From positions 1 through 22,966 of the forward strand of contig CAYSHT010000020.1 of NCBI GenBank assembly GCA_964430915.1: a stretch of DNA of 22,966 nucleotides, read 5' to 3'. The stretch is from JAFGBH01 sp964430915 (lineage in GTDB: Bacteria; Desulfobacterota; Syntrophia; Syntrophales; UBA2210). The translations under genes and the position numbers were made by a program. The notes beneath the pieces are model-generated. The model did not search any database. It had not been told where the DNA came from and saw nothing but the letters and a program-made list of their open reading frames with translations. This document shows, piece after piece, positions 7,036 through 15,426 of this stretch; position 1 is the stretch's first letter; the number at the start of each line of letters is the position of its first letter.

Positions 7036-7576
7036 GAGGATTAGGGGGAAAGGGACAGAGCAACAAAGGCACAGAGTAACAAAGTAACAAAGGCACAGAG
7101 GCACAGAGGACGGGGGTTAGGGAGCCCGTCGTTTTATCGGCAAGACCAAAAGTGCCCATAAATGGGCATGCTACAAGAAACTAGATTGCCGCGTCCCGAT
7201 TTCGTCGTGACTCGCAATGACGCAGAAAAACGCCCGATGAATCGGGCAGCTACAAAAGGGAAAGGATCAAGATATACGGGATAAGGATTATGTAGCCCGC
7301 CGATTTATCGGCAAAGACACGGAGTCATTGCGATGAGCCCAGCGACGCAGCAATCTCGTGCAAATAAGATAAAGATTGCTTCGCTTCGCTCGCAATGACG
7401 TGAAGTTTGCTTGCGATGACANNNNNNNNNNNNNNNNNNNNNNNNNNNNNNNNNNNNNNNNNNNNNNNNNNNNNNNNNNNNNNNNNNNNNNNNNNNNNNN
7501 NNNNNNNNNNNNNNNNNNNNNAGATAAAGATTGCTTCGCTTCGCTCGCAATGACGTGAAGTTTGCTTGCGATGACA
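7036..7576. repeat. Composite block of short dyad repeats, copy 2
   Basis: These 541 bases hold no gene. The order of modules matches 150-512. A purine-rich tract with three GGCACAGAG units lies near 7060-7110. The two-hairpin module AGCCCGTCG...ATGGGCATGCTAC is at 7121-7174. ATTGCCGCGTCCCGATTTCG with its GCAATGAC arm is at 7185-7221. A half module GCCCGATGAATCGGGCAGCTAC is at 7232-7253, and GTAGCCCGCCGATTTATCGG at 7292-7311. GTCATTGCGATGAG...GCAATCTC and ATTGCTTCGCTTCGCTCGCAAT follow. The last module is repeated on the far side of the N run. A loose motif GGATTAGGGTATACGGGTTA near 7586-7605 echoes one near 7264-7290. Confidence 0.78.
7422..7521. other. Assembly gap (100 N)
   Basis: Exactly 100 N, the conventional filler for a gap of unknown size. 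The same bases, about 54 long and starting AGATAAAGATTGCTTCGC, stand on both sides (7368-7421 and 7522-7575). The gap may therefore be two overlapping contig ends that were not merged. Confidence 0.95.
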
Positions 7577-7616
7577 ATATAAACAAGAGGATTAGGGTAT
7601 ACGGGTTAAGGATAAG

Positions 7617-8405
7617 TCAGCCATTGTCTTTCGTGGCGGTGACGACCATACGGTTGGTCATGCTTCCGTAATCCCCCTTCCCTGTTCGGTCCATAAAATC
7701 TTTCTCACAAGTGACGGAGGCAAAACCGGCATAATGCATCATCTGTGTGATTTTCTCCGGGCTGTAAAGACGGGTGAGATATGTCTGGTCCCTGATACAA
7801 CCCTCTTTTGCGGAAGTAACGATCTCGCGGCTGCAGATGAAATCATCCCCCAGCATTCTTTCGCGTTTTACGCTAATGTCGTCATTGACCCTGTGCTCTG
7901 AGGCGGGCTTAAAGTTCTTCAGGACATACTCCCTGTTAGGAAGATCCAGAAGCAGTGCGCCTTCGGGTATGAGGAGACGAAAGGATTCATTCAGTATCTT
8001 TCTGTTTTCATCCTCATTCTCGAAATATCCGAAGGAACTCCCCATGACGATGATAAACCCGAAGCTCTCGCCGGGTAAATCCGTATCCCGTGCATCGCAC
8101 CGGACGAATGCGGTAGTGAGACCCTCCGCTTCGGCCCTTTTTCTGCCCATTTCTATCAGGTATTCTGAATAGTCCAAAACCATCACATTTTCAAAGCCAC
8201 GCCGTGAAAGCTCAAGTGAATGACGACCCTGCCCCCCCCCGCACATATCCAGAACGGGGGACGATTTGTCGCGAAGGAGCGAATCCTCGAGAAAATCGAC
8301 CTCACGGCAGGTTAATTCATCATCACAGACTGAACGCGCATCGGTGATAAGATAGACCTCGTCAAAAAGGTCCTTCCACCAGTTATTATCGACCTGTACC
8401 GTCAT
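7617..8405 (-). CDS. Class I SAM-dependent methyltransferase
   Basis: The product is 262 residues. Motif I is VLDMCGGGQGRHSLEL (51-66), followed by the acidic end of strand 2 (MVLDYSEYLIEMGRKRA), VRCDARDTDLP and the motif IV-like FIIVMGSSFGYF. The post-motif LLIPEGALLLDLPNRE follows. This is a Rossmann-fold methyltransferase of the Methyltransf_25/11 kind; its acceptor cannot be read from sequence. Its ATG overlaps the stop of the ATP-grasp gene in the form ATGA, a classic sign of coupled translation, so it belongs functionally with that gene. It looks intact, unlike its two upstream partners. The composite repeat block lies directly downstream. Confidence 0.87.
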   Translation of the reverse strand: MTVQVDNNWWKDLFDEVYLITDARSVCDDELTCREVDFLEDSLLRDKSSPVLDMCGGGQGRHSLELSRRGFENVMVLDYSEYLIEMGRKRAEAEGLTTAFVRCDARDTDLPGESFGFIIVMGSSFGYFENEDENRKILNESFRLLIPEGALLLDLPNREYVLKNFKPASEHRVNDDISVKRERMLGDDFICSREIVTSAKEGCIRDQTYLTRLYSPEKITQMMHYAGFASVTCEKDFMDRTGKGDYGSMTNRMVVTATKDNG

Positions 8406-9761
8406 TTTATATGCGCTCCGAAACTGAAGAGCCCGTCCGAGGCAAAGATGGCCGGGGCGCCTTTCCAGGGCTGGGCCTTCACAAGTATGAGTTCTTCGGG
8501 ATCCATGTTAAGGATTACGTTCAGCTCATCGGCAAACCACATCTTTTCCAGCGTGAGACAATCCTCCCATATGGCAGCGCAATATGATTCAAGTGCCTTC
8601 ATCTGACCGGTGGTAATTAACCGTGGCCTGAGGGCAATCTTTATGGGTCCTAAAAGGTAGGTAAACTCATGCTCCAGGGCCATTTCCTCCTGATATCCCA
8701 CCGCTTCCAGAACTTCATCGTACCCCTTTTTCAGAATATGGTCATTAATTCTTGCCGTTGCCTCGCCGATACCCATCTCAGAGTCGATAACCGCAAGGGG
8801 CTGGACACCGCCGCCGCTCCCCACATTCGTGGGAACTCCGCCATATCTGCAGAGAAACCCGAAGAGTCCCATCTTGCCGAAGAGACACCTGAAATCCGTC
8901 TGGCATTCAGTCTCTTTCACCACGTTGTTTTCATAATCGAGCTCGGGTATTTTTTCCGTCCAGAGATTCAGGGGAACCTTTTCCTGGACGATATAACCGC
9001 CATATTCGCCGTTTTTCAGTGCCCCCGACGCTGACGCCTTTTCCTGAATAACCGCGCTCCGGTTTCAGGACGAGATTATCCCAGTTTGTACGGGTCCACT
9101 CGACAAGATCGGATATCTGCTCACCTTCCGGACCGTCGGTCTTTCGTGGGTAAAACTGGCGGGTCCAGGGAGTTCGCAGAATTGTCTCTTCATGGAAACG
9201 GTACTTATTTCGGGGATCGGTAATGACCTCAAACATGCTCTTGGAATTGATCGGCTCGGTGCCCCGCGGATTAATCACCCTCCCCTCCCATACCGCCTAA
9301 AGCAGGGGTGCCAGTTTGAGCTTGCGATGCAGCGCCAGAAGAACGTCGGTGTTAAAGTCCATAAAGATGACTGAAACCAGCTGGCCGTGCCATGAGACAC
9401 GTCCCTTTTGGAGCTCCAGTTCATGCGGTGCCATAAGTGCGCTTGAAATCCCCTCGACGGCATTCAGGTGATCGACAAGGTTCCTGTTTTCAGTGACGTC
9501 TTCCAGGGTCTCCTCTTCCGCAACCACCGCGATGAAACCCGGACTTAGTCCCTCCCTCAAGCGGTGCGACTCGGTCAACATATCGACAAAATTATTCACC
9601 GGATGAAGAAAGGGATGATCAAAATCGAGGATCGCATCAAGGGCACCTGAAAAATGCTTCTCCCAGATCTCCTTCCCGATTATCTGAGTGATTCGCTGAT
9701 AGTCCCAACCACCGGGGCTTCCCAGGTTCCACTCGGAGTGATAGCCGATAAACTGATCCAA
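8402..9761 (-). pseudogene. ATP-grasp-like ligase (circularly permuted type), broken by a nonsense codon and a frameshift
   Basis: Three open segments join into one protein of about 452 residues. The first, starting TTG 9761 after a GGGGGAAGGC ribosome site, has 154 codons and ends at TAG 9299-9297. The same frame resumes at once (AVWEGRVINPRGTEPINSKS). It shifts at a run of five G (minus strand, 9026-9022), where one G too many moves the reading to the frame ending at 8402 (ALKNGEYGGYIVQEKVPLNL and on). ATP-grasp features are NPRGTEPINSKSMFEVI, DNLVLKPERGYSGKGV (a nucleotide-binding Lys and glycine-rich loop), YIVQEKV and LVKAQPWKG. Such enzymes join a carboxylate to an amine using ATP. The family call rests on motif reading. 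Sequencing error is the main alternative to true decay. Confidence 0.7.
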
Positions 9762-9825
9762 GCCTTCCCCCTTTTCGATTTTCCAGTTATTCGTACAAGA
9801 AATGACAGCCGATGATGTCCTTACA

Positions 9826-11415
9826 TCAGCTGGTTTTGCCTATGAGTTTCTTTTCGAGATCCGCGAGGGCTATTTCGCCCCCGCCCAGTATCGTTGTGAC
9901 GAACGTTTGCAGATTGTTCCTGCCATACTTTTCAAAGAGATTCCGGAACCGACGCTCCCCAATTGTACAACATTGTTGATAGCCTGGATTCAACGGATAT
10001 CTGCGTGCCGAGGCGCGGGCCCTTCCCATGCTTATCCCCGACTTTTTGAGATATTCGGCGGCAGCGGGAATATCCATTGTTCCCGTCTGAAGACCGATAT
10101 CGACTTTCCCCCTCACCGCATGCCAGAGCCGCCGTTTCGCGAGGAGTAAGGAATCGGCAGGATCCGTATAATATCCCGTCAGTTTCATGAGCTTTTCGGA
10201 AAAACAGGCCCATCCCTCGTAGAAAAGCGGTTGTTCGATAGTCCGCAGGTAGAGGTTCTCCATGCTCCAGCGCGATGCATCCAGAAGATGATGACCGGGA
10301 TAGGTTTCGTGGGCGCAGAGCATCCTGTATTCCCTGTAGTTTTCGCGATATGCCTCATCCGAAACATTAGTATTTATGACATAAAACACCCCGCCCGTGG
10401 GAGGGTGTTTCGGCGGTATGCTGTAGCTGGAAGCGGCACGGATGGCCGAAAGCGAGGGAGACGTAGGGGCGACACGGACGGGACAGGAAGCAACAAAATC
10501 TTTCGAAACCCAACCCTCTTTAAGGCAATGCGCTGCGAGCCTTTCTACTTCGTCCCTGTAAAACCCGACAATTCCGTCCTCTCCGAGGACAGGTATCGGA
10601 ATCTCCTGAAGAACATCAGACCATTTCCGACGCACTTCAGGGGCCGGACCGGTTCTATCCGACAAACTTTTAGCCTCCCTCTCCAGAGTTGCCTCCGTTT
10701 CCCTGATCTCTTCATCAAGCGTATACTCCACCTCGTCGATCCCCATGTCGCAGGAGATGTGAAAACGGAATATACGCTCGAGAAGCTCCCACGGCAGAAG
10801 GAAATCGTTCCGTATCGATACTGCTAACAGCCTCTCGTTAAAGCGCTCCAGCGCATCAAAAGCCGGTTTAAGCTCGGTCAGTTCCTGACTCAGATATGCC
10901 AGATAGTTTCTTGTATCTGCAACCATTTGCAGGCCCATATCAAGAAACAGGAGCGGAACGTCGGTCATATTGTGACCGATTTCATCCAGAAATGTGGCGA
11001 CCGCTACGGCACGCTCGTGCTTCGCCCCGGGGTCTTCGTCTTCGAGTGCCTCGGCGAGTCCTATACAGACGAGGGTCAGGTAAAATGTGGGCTGCGACTG
11101 CCAGGCCCTGACATCGGACAATTGTTCCCGGAGGGTTCGGGCAATCTTTTTATAGAGAGAAATTTCAGCCTGTTTATCAGGATCTTTTTCGGATACCAAA
11201 AGGCGGTCAAATCGCTTCTCCCAGGCTGAAAGACGCTTTGCGAATTCGGTGACCGTCTCGGGAGAAAAGCGGTCCCATACGCTCCAGTCAGGTTAGGGGA
11301 GTTTGACCTGGGGAAAATAGAAAAACTCATCGCTCGCACAGGAAACGGGAAAGGCAGCGGCAAGTTCCCCGAACATTTCCTGACATATGGTCTGTGAGGA
11401 TTCTTTCTCTTTCAT
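9826..11415 (-). pseudogene. DUF885 metallopeptidase-like protein with an in-frame TAA
   Basis: ATG 11415 opens a 40-codon segment (MKEKESSQTICQEMFGELAA, ending FPQVKLP) that stops at TAA 11295-11293. The same frame continues directly with PDWSVWDRFSPETVTEFAKR and runs 488 codons to TGA 9828-9826. The joined product is about 529 residues, near the usual DUF885 length. The family hallmark AHETYPGHHLLDASRW is present, with histidines placed like a metallopeptidase zinc site, as is a late YEGWACFSEKLM segment. The downstream part could be translated alone from TTG 11199, losing about 70 N-terminal residues. Glu (GAA to TAA) is a likely original codon. The start codon lies one base after a palindromic element and has no clear ribosome site. 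Confidence 0.72.
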
Positions 11416-11416
11416 T

Positions 11417-11502
11417 TTGAGCTGAGAAGCAAGCGCCTTCCCCGCTTTATGCGGCGGAGTTAGCGAGAAAAAAATACATTTTTCCTTATTACTCCTGCAA
11501 CA
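11417..11502 (-). repeat. Palindromic element, copy C (partial)
   Basis: On the minus strand it reads GTTGCAGGAGTAATAAGGAAAA, a T-run, CTCGCTAACTCCGCCGC, AAGCGGGGAAGGCGCTTGCT and TCTCAGCTCAA. This aligns with the second half of the copy at 20954-21070. The first hairpin (CCCCGCAACAAGTTGCGGGG) is missing. Its end is one base from the ATG of the DUF885 gene. Confidence 0.7.
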
Positions 11503-11514
11503 ATATACGTCAAA

Positions 11515-11582
11515 ACCGTCATTCCGGCGGAAGCCGGAATCCAGAATTAGCCTGGATGCCGGATCAAGTCCGGCATGACCGG
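11515..11582. repeat. Two adjacent dyad repeats
   Basis: Two hairpins follow one another: GTCATTCCGGCGGAAGCCGG with its AATCCAG tail, then CTGGATGCCGGATCAAGTCC with its GGCATGAC tail. Each is a short, nearly perfect palindrome, and the second resembles the dyad near 280-310. They are dispersed repeats of a kind widespread in bacterial genomes and are not part of a gene. Confidence 0.7.
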
Positions 11583-11784
11583 GAGCGCACCTGCAAGCCA
11601 CGCTCTGTGGGCGGGGTAAGGGGCGCAATTAAAAAGGAATATATTATTCGCCTTCGGCTCATGAATCTTCGATTTCCTTGCCGGAAGCACCGCCCTGTGG
11701 GCAGGGAGCTTCACATCATTCATGCATCATTCCCCATCAACGACCGGGTTTTTGCGATTACAATCAGAACTCTTATTAATAAGC
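11583..11784. other. Gene-free stretch after the first glycosyltransferase
   Basis: Nothing coding was recognised. The bases AAAAAGGAATATATTATTCGC and the two GTGGGC-containing GC-rich arms (near 11604-11620 and 11692-11710) loosely recall the architecture of the palindromic elements. This may be a decayed relative. Confidence 0.3.
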
Positions 11785-12996
11785 TCAGGGGCTCGTCCGG
11801 TGCTTCTCGATAGTGGCGTGGAGCTTCTTTGCCGCTTCTTTATGATCAAAGCGCTCACCCAATCTCCGGGCCATTGCACTCATGGTTTTTCTGAGTTCTC
11901 TGTCTGTCAAAAGTGACACGACATGACGGGTAAATTCCTTATAGTTGTCGGTCACATACATCTCTTTGCCGTTCACGGGATCGATGCCGAAAGCGGAGAG
12001 GTGTGTTGAAACCGTCGGCAGTCCGCAGGAAAGCGCCTCCAGCATCTTTCCGCGAAACCCTCCGCCAAGCTCAATGGGAGACACGAAGACATCGCCGGTC
12101 CAGTAAATGTGTCGAACATCGTCATGGGTGCCCCCTTCCCGTACAATGACACGCTCGTTTTGATAGGCGAGAAGCTCATCCGGCGGATCGAAGCCGATGG
12201 CATAAAAACAGGCCTCCGGTACCTCTTTGGATATTTCGGGCCAGCAGTGCTGCATGAAATTGTGGACAGCATTGACATTCGGATGATGTCTGAAATTTCC
12301 GAGAAATAGTATGTTTTGAGAATCCCACGATTTTGACGGGGGCGGCGTATAAAAGGCCGAGTCAACCCCGTGGGGAACGACGTGGATTTTTCCGGCAAGA
12401 TCGGGGGCCAGGGAAATGACCGTATCTCTGTCTTCCCCTGTCAATGTCAGAACATGATCGGCCGCACGGTACATCCTGAATTCATACTCATAGAGTTCAT
12501 CAATCGTCTCGGCGGGAATCTCCTCTCCCTTTTCCACGCGCTGCCGAAAGGCCTGCGTATAGCACTCATGGACGGAGATGATGGTCATCGTATCGTAAGG
12601 TATGGCCGGTTGCATACCCTCAATATACTGCCCCATCATCGAATATTCGGCAATTACAGCATCAAAATGGTGCCGCGTGAGGAGTGATCGCAGGGTATCG
12701 TCGAGCCTCGCATCGTAACCCCCGTCTCCGGCGAGAAAAAAGGGCGGACGGTTCAGTCTGGTCTGCAGCTCTGCGATCTCATCTGCCGATCTCTTCCCCG
12801 GAGAATCGATCAGAATTATGTCGTCACAAAAGGGTGTGAGACTTGTATCGTTGTGATCTTCCTCGGAAGTGGCCGGTGCAAGGACGGTAATATCATACCC
12901 CATTTGACTGAGATTTCTGATACGGTGGTGTATCAGAATGGGGCCACCTATGACACTCGCCCTTGGATAAACCTTCGGAATAACAAGTAGTTTCAC
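11785..12996 (-). CDS. GT4-type glycosyltransferase
   Basis: The product is 403 residues with the two-domain GT-B layout. The N-terminal part starts MKLLVIPKVYPRASVIGGP and has an acceptor-side HHRIRNLSQMGYDITVLAP. The C-terminal part carries HVVPHGVDSAFYTP, NILFLGNFRHHPN and the sugar-nucleotide site VSPIELGGGFRGKMLEALSC with GLPTVSTH. Such retaining enzymes transfer a sugar from an NDP donor; acceptor and linkage are unknown. It starts at GTG 12996 after GAGAGGG. It follows the GT2-like gene by 59 bases with no terminator seen, so the two are probably co-transcribed. No signal peptide is seen, so it is probably cytoplasmic. Confidence 0.87.
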   Translation of the reverse strand: MKLLVIPKVYPRASVIGGPILIHHRIRNLSQMGYDITVLAPATSEEDHNDTSLTPFCDDIILIDSPGKRSADEIAELQTRLNRPPFFLAGDGGYDARLDDTLRSLLTRHHFDAVIAEYSMMGQYIEGMQPAIPYDTMTIISVHECYTQAFRQRVEKGEEIPAETIDELYEYEFRMYRAADHVLTLTGEDRDTVISLAPDLAGKIHVVPHGVDSAFYTPPPSKSWDSQNILFLGNFRHHPNVNAVHNFMQHCWPEISKEVPEACFYAIGFDPPDELLAYQNERVIVREGGTHDDVRHIYWTGDVFVSPIELGGGFRGKMLEALSCGLPTVSTHLSAFGIDPVNGKEMYVTDNYKEFTRHVVSLLTDRELRKTMSAMARRLGERFDHKEAAKKLHATIEKHRTSP

Positions 12997-13055
12997 CTTA
13001 CCCTCTCAGTTTCTTTCGATTAGGATCAAGGGGGTTCTGCACGTCTTTCTCAGCA

Positions 13056-14279
13056 TCATTTACCGCGAGTTACGATCTCTGCAAGCTTCGCTCTCAACTC
13101 TTCTTTTCCTGTCAGCCGCATCATCTCCCGCCACTTTTCCTGCAACTCCATAAAGCTTCGAAAACTGCTTTCTTTTTCCGCCGCTTCACTCTCTGCAATC
13201 TCAATATTGTATATCGTCTCAACTTCATCCTTTTCAGCACCTTCATTCCGGTAGGTATCGGCAAGGATCCGGCAGGCATCGGCAACCTTATCTTCCAGGT
13301 CATCCTTCAGAAATGCTCCGGGATAGGGGTCCAGGTCTTCTGCAAAAACGGTTACCATGTCGTCGCGGGGTTCCTGTGAGCGGAGTTTTCCCCGTTCACG
13401 CACGAACCGGTAGATATCCTCTCTGAGCAGTTTCCAGGTTGGATGGGGCTTGGGCGGCGGCAGATGTTTGATTGCCAGGGTGTTATCGAGGAAAAATTTG
13501 CACCCGTTCATGCGCATATTAATTAGATAGTCGATATCCTCGCCGCGGGTTACCTGTGGATCGAAGGGAATCATGCGAAAAATTTCGCGGTGAACCACCA
13601 TATTGCCGCCAAAGACGAAAGGCGTCTCCTTCAGACGGGGCTCCCGGCCGATAATCCTGTTAAACGCCTCGTTCATCCTGTCAAACTTGTCCCAGTGCAC
13701 CATCCAGGGCTTTCTTTCACGTTCGAGGCGCCAGTTGCCGTCGGGCTGAAGATAATACCCCGCTACCGCCCCGATAAAATCGGAATCAACTTTTTTTCCG
13801 ATAAACTCCCGCGCCTTTCTCACGAAATGCGGATCTTCAAAGATCTCGTCATCATCAATCAGCACGGCTATCTCGGCGTCAAAAACATGGGGGATAAAGA
13901 GACACAAATTGCGTATATTTGAGTAGCCCTTCAGCTCAAGAAGGCCCTGGTATTCTTCACCGCTGGCCTCTTTGAGAAGGGAATGGACTTCCCTGAGATG
14001 GGAATGGCTGAAGAGATAGACCGGAACATCGACTGGCGACGCTGCGATAATTTCACCCACCTTTTCTTCGACCTGTAACTCCACATCCGGCGCATTGGAT
14101 ACGGCAATAATTACCAGATCGAAATCCCTGTCCTCAAGGATATTGATACTCTCAAGTGCCCGTGCAAGCGTGCCCTCTTCGTCGACCGGTGTGGGATGAT
14201 CGTAGACCGTATCGGTTTCTTTTGCAGCCAATGCCTTTTCGCGTCGCCAGTAAGAGGGTATTACCATAGTGGTCTTCAT
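13056..14279 (-). CDS. GT2-like (GT-A fold) glycosyltransferase
   Basis: The product is 407 residues. It opens MKTTMVIPSYWRREKAL, the typical first strand of GT-A enzymes. The metal and nucleotide-sugar motif is IDDDE (141-145) in IAVLIDDDEIFEDPHFV. Later come FVFGGNMVVHREIF and TRGEDIDYLI, which correspond to the acceptor-side ED motif. The C-terminal 110 residues are charged and helical. The substrate is unknown. The start ATG 14279 follows AAGGAG by 8 bases. Together with the GT4 gene it may build a short glycan or glycosylated solute, but no carrier or export gene is nearby to say which. Confidence 0.83.
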   Translation of the reverse strand: MKTTMVIPSYWRREKALAAKETDTVYDHPTPVDEEGTLARALESINILEDRDFDLVIIAVSNAPDVELQVEEKVGEIIAASPVDVPVYLFSHSHLREVHSLLKEASGEEYQGLLELKGYSNIRNLCLFIPHVFDAEIAVLIDDDEIFEDPHFVRKAREFIGKKVDSDFIGAVAGYYLQPDGNWRLERERKPWMVHWDKFDRMNEAFNRIIGREPRLKETPFVFGGNMVVHREIFRMIPFDPQVTRGEDIDYLINMRMNGCKFFLDNTLAIKHLPPPKPHPTWKLLREDIYRFVRERGKLRSQEPRDDMVTVFAEDLDPYPGAFLKDDLEDKVADACRILADTYRNEGAEKDEVETIYNIEIAESEAAEKESSFRSFMELQEKWREMMRLTGKEELRAKLAEIVTRGK

Positions 14280-14349
14280 GGACTGCTCCTTTGCCGTTTT
14301 TTTTCAGACAATCCTTAAAACCGTGGTGGCATGGTGTTACATCAGTGTA

Positions 14350-14658
14350 TTACTCTCCATAGACAACGGTGCTGAATTTCCCGTAGAGCCCGCCGAGAAC
14401 GGTATTTATTTCCGTATCAACGTGGTGAATTTTTGTAATGCCGCCGTCTTTCATGGCCGATGCAACACTGCAGTCGCCAACGACGACAACCCAGAGATAG
14501 GCCGTGGCGGAAGCCGTGCCCACTTTTGCCTGATTGTCCGCATTAACCTGCATCTCCAGTGTCGGCATGGGGGTTTTGACATTGGTATAGAGCGCGCCGC
14601 ATCCCGAAATTAGAACGATGCAGGCCGCTACAATCATAAAAAAGGTTACTTTTCTCAT
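14350..14658 (-). CDS. TRL-like small lipoprotein
   Basis: The product is 102 residues. The signal peptide ends in the lipobox ISGC (Cys20), so the mature protein should be lipidated. The body matches the TRL-like family pattern: ALYTNVKTPMP, then GTASATAYLWVVVVGDCSVA, then GGITKIHHVDTEI and LGGLYGKFSTVVYGE. The function of this family is unknown. The start follows a strong AGGAGGG at 8 bases. It lies 70 bases before the GT2-like gene on the same strand. A palindromic element lies just upstream at 14695-14808, between it and the CGGC gene. Confidence 0.85.
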   Translation of the reverse strand: MRKVTFFMIVAACIVLISGCGALYTNVKTPMPTLEMQVNADNQAKVGTASATAYLWVVVVGDCSVASAMKDGGITKIHHVDTEINTVLGGLYGKFSTVVYGE

Positions 14659-14694
14659 CTTACTCCCTCCTGAAACTTGTGACTTTTCTTCGTT

Positions 14695-14808
14695 TTGAAG
14701 CTCCCCGCAACAAGTTGCGGGGGATCTCCGATTGTTAAGGAAAACATTTGTTTTTTATTCTCGCTTCCCCCTCTGCAAGCAGCGGGGAATGCGCTCGCTG
14801 TTCAATTC
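14695..14808 (+). repeat. Palindromic element, copy A
   Basis: The ends are TTGAAG and TTCAATTC, partly inverted. Inside are a hairpin CCCCGCAACAAGTTGCGGGG (14703-14722), ATCTCCGATTGTTAAGGAAAA, TTTTTTATTC, and GCAAGCAGCGGGGAATGCGC followed by TCGCTG. It aligns with 20954-21070 over its whole length, with only a few substitutions and small indels. This copy is intergenic and its frames are closed. Confidence 0.85.
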
Positions 14809-14827
14809 GAATGAAACCGGTGTCCTT

Positions 14828-15274
14828 TTAATCGTAGGCCAGGCGGGTTTTTTCGTCCGCCATGGTCGGCTGAATGATCACTTTCCACTCATCATCGTCC
14901 CACGTTCCCAGCTGATCATGCATGGTCAGGTATTTCTGCGGTATCGGATGCGTGCCGTAGACCACTTCGAGGCCGTATTTCATTTCGATAAAATCACGAA
15001 AATACGAGAGCGAGGGACAGGGAGGATATCCCACGACCAGGCCGGTGGCAAAATGTATCACCTCTGCCCCGTTTTTCTTCATTTCATCAACGGCATATTC
15101 AATATTGCCGCCGGGACACCCGTCGCAGGAGGTATACCCCACAACCTCCACCTCCATCCCCTGATACTTGCTGAAAGCACCTTCCCTTTCGCGCAGTGAT
15201 CTGAAACACTTTCCACCCGCACACCGGCGATAGCGGTCGCAGATGATGATCCCTATATTTATCTTCTCGCTCAT
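14828..15274 (-). CDS. CGGC-domain protein, probable metal-binding
   Basis: The product is 148 residues. The family pattern is visible: ICDRYRRCAGGKCF (Cys12, 18, 23), VVGYTSCDGCPGGN (Cys50, 53; here CDGC in place of CGGC), IHFATGLVVGYPPCP (Cys86) and a conserved aromatic FRDFIE. CGGC-domain proteins are small cytoplasmic proteins presumed to bind a metal through their cysteines, with no proven role. The usual Cys before the last pair appears as Gly in ATGLV, which may weaken the site. ATG 15274 follows AGGGGG by about 5 bases. Its orientation matches the genes on either side, with a copy of the palindromic element downstream. Confidence 0.8.
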   Translation of the reverse strand: MSEKINIGIIICDRYRRCAGGKCFRSLREREGAFSKYQGMEVEVVGYTSCDGCPGGNIEYAVDEMKKNGAEVIHFATGLVVGYPPCPSLSYFRDFIEMKYGLEVVYGTHPIPQKYLTMHDQLGTWDDDEWKVIIQPTMADEKTRLAYD

Positions 15275-15426
15275 GGTACCCCCTTATAAATCCTCTCTGT
15301 TTTTAAACACAGGGCTGTCATTACTTTGTAATCGATTCGGAACATTAAATAAAGAAGTTTCAGAGACAACTGCGAGAGAAGGTAAAACATATCCAACGAT
15401 TCCAGAATGTTATCCTGCTATAGGGC

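Noticed and set aside
9297..9299. TAG read as pyrrolysine or by stop readthrough
   Set aside because: The protein is not a methylamine methyltransferase, the neighbouring gene has TAA, and a frameshift follows. Decay or sequence error is simpler.
11293..11628. The 111-codon minus frame as a separate small gene
   Set aside because: Only its last 40 codons read as protein, the start of DUF885. The rest crosses palindromic element C and dyad repeats.
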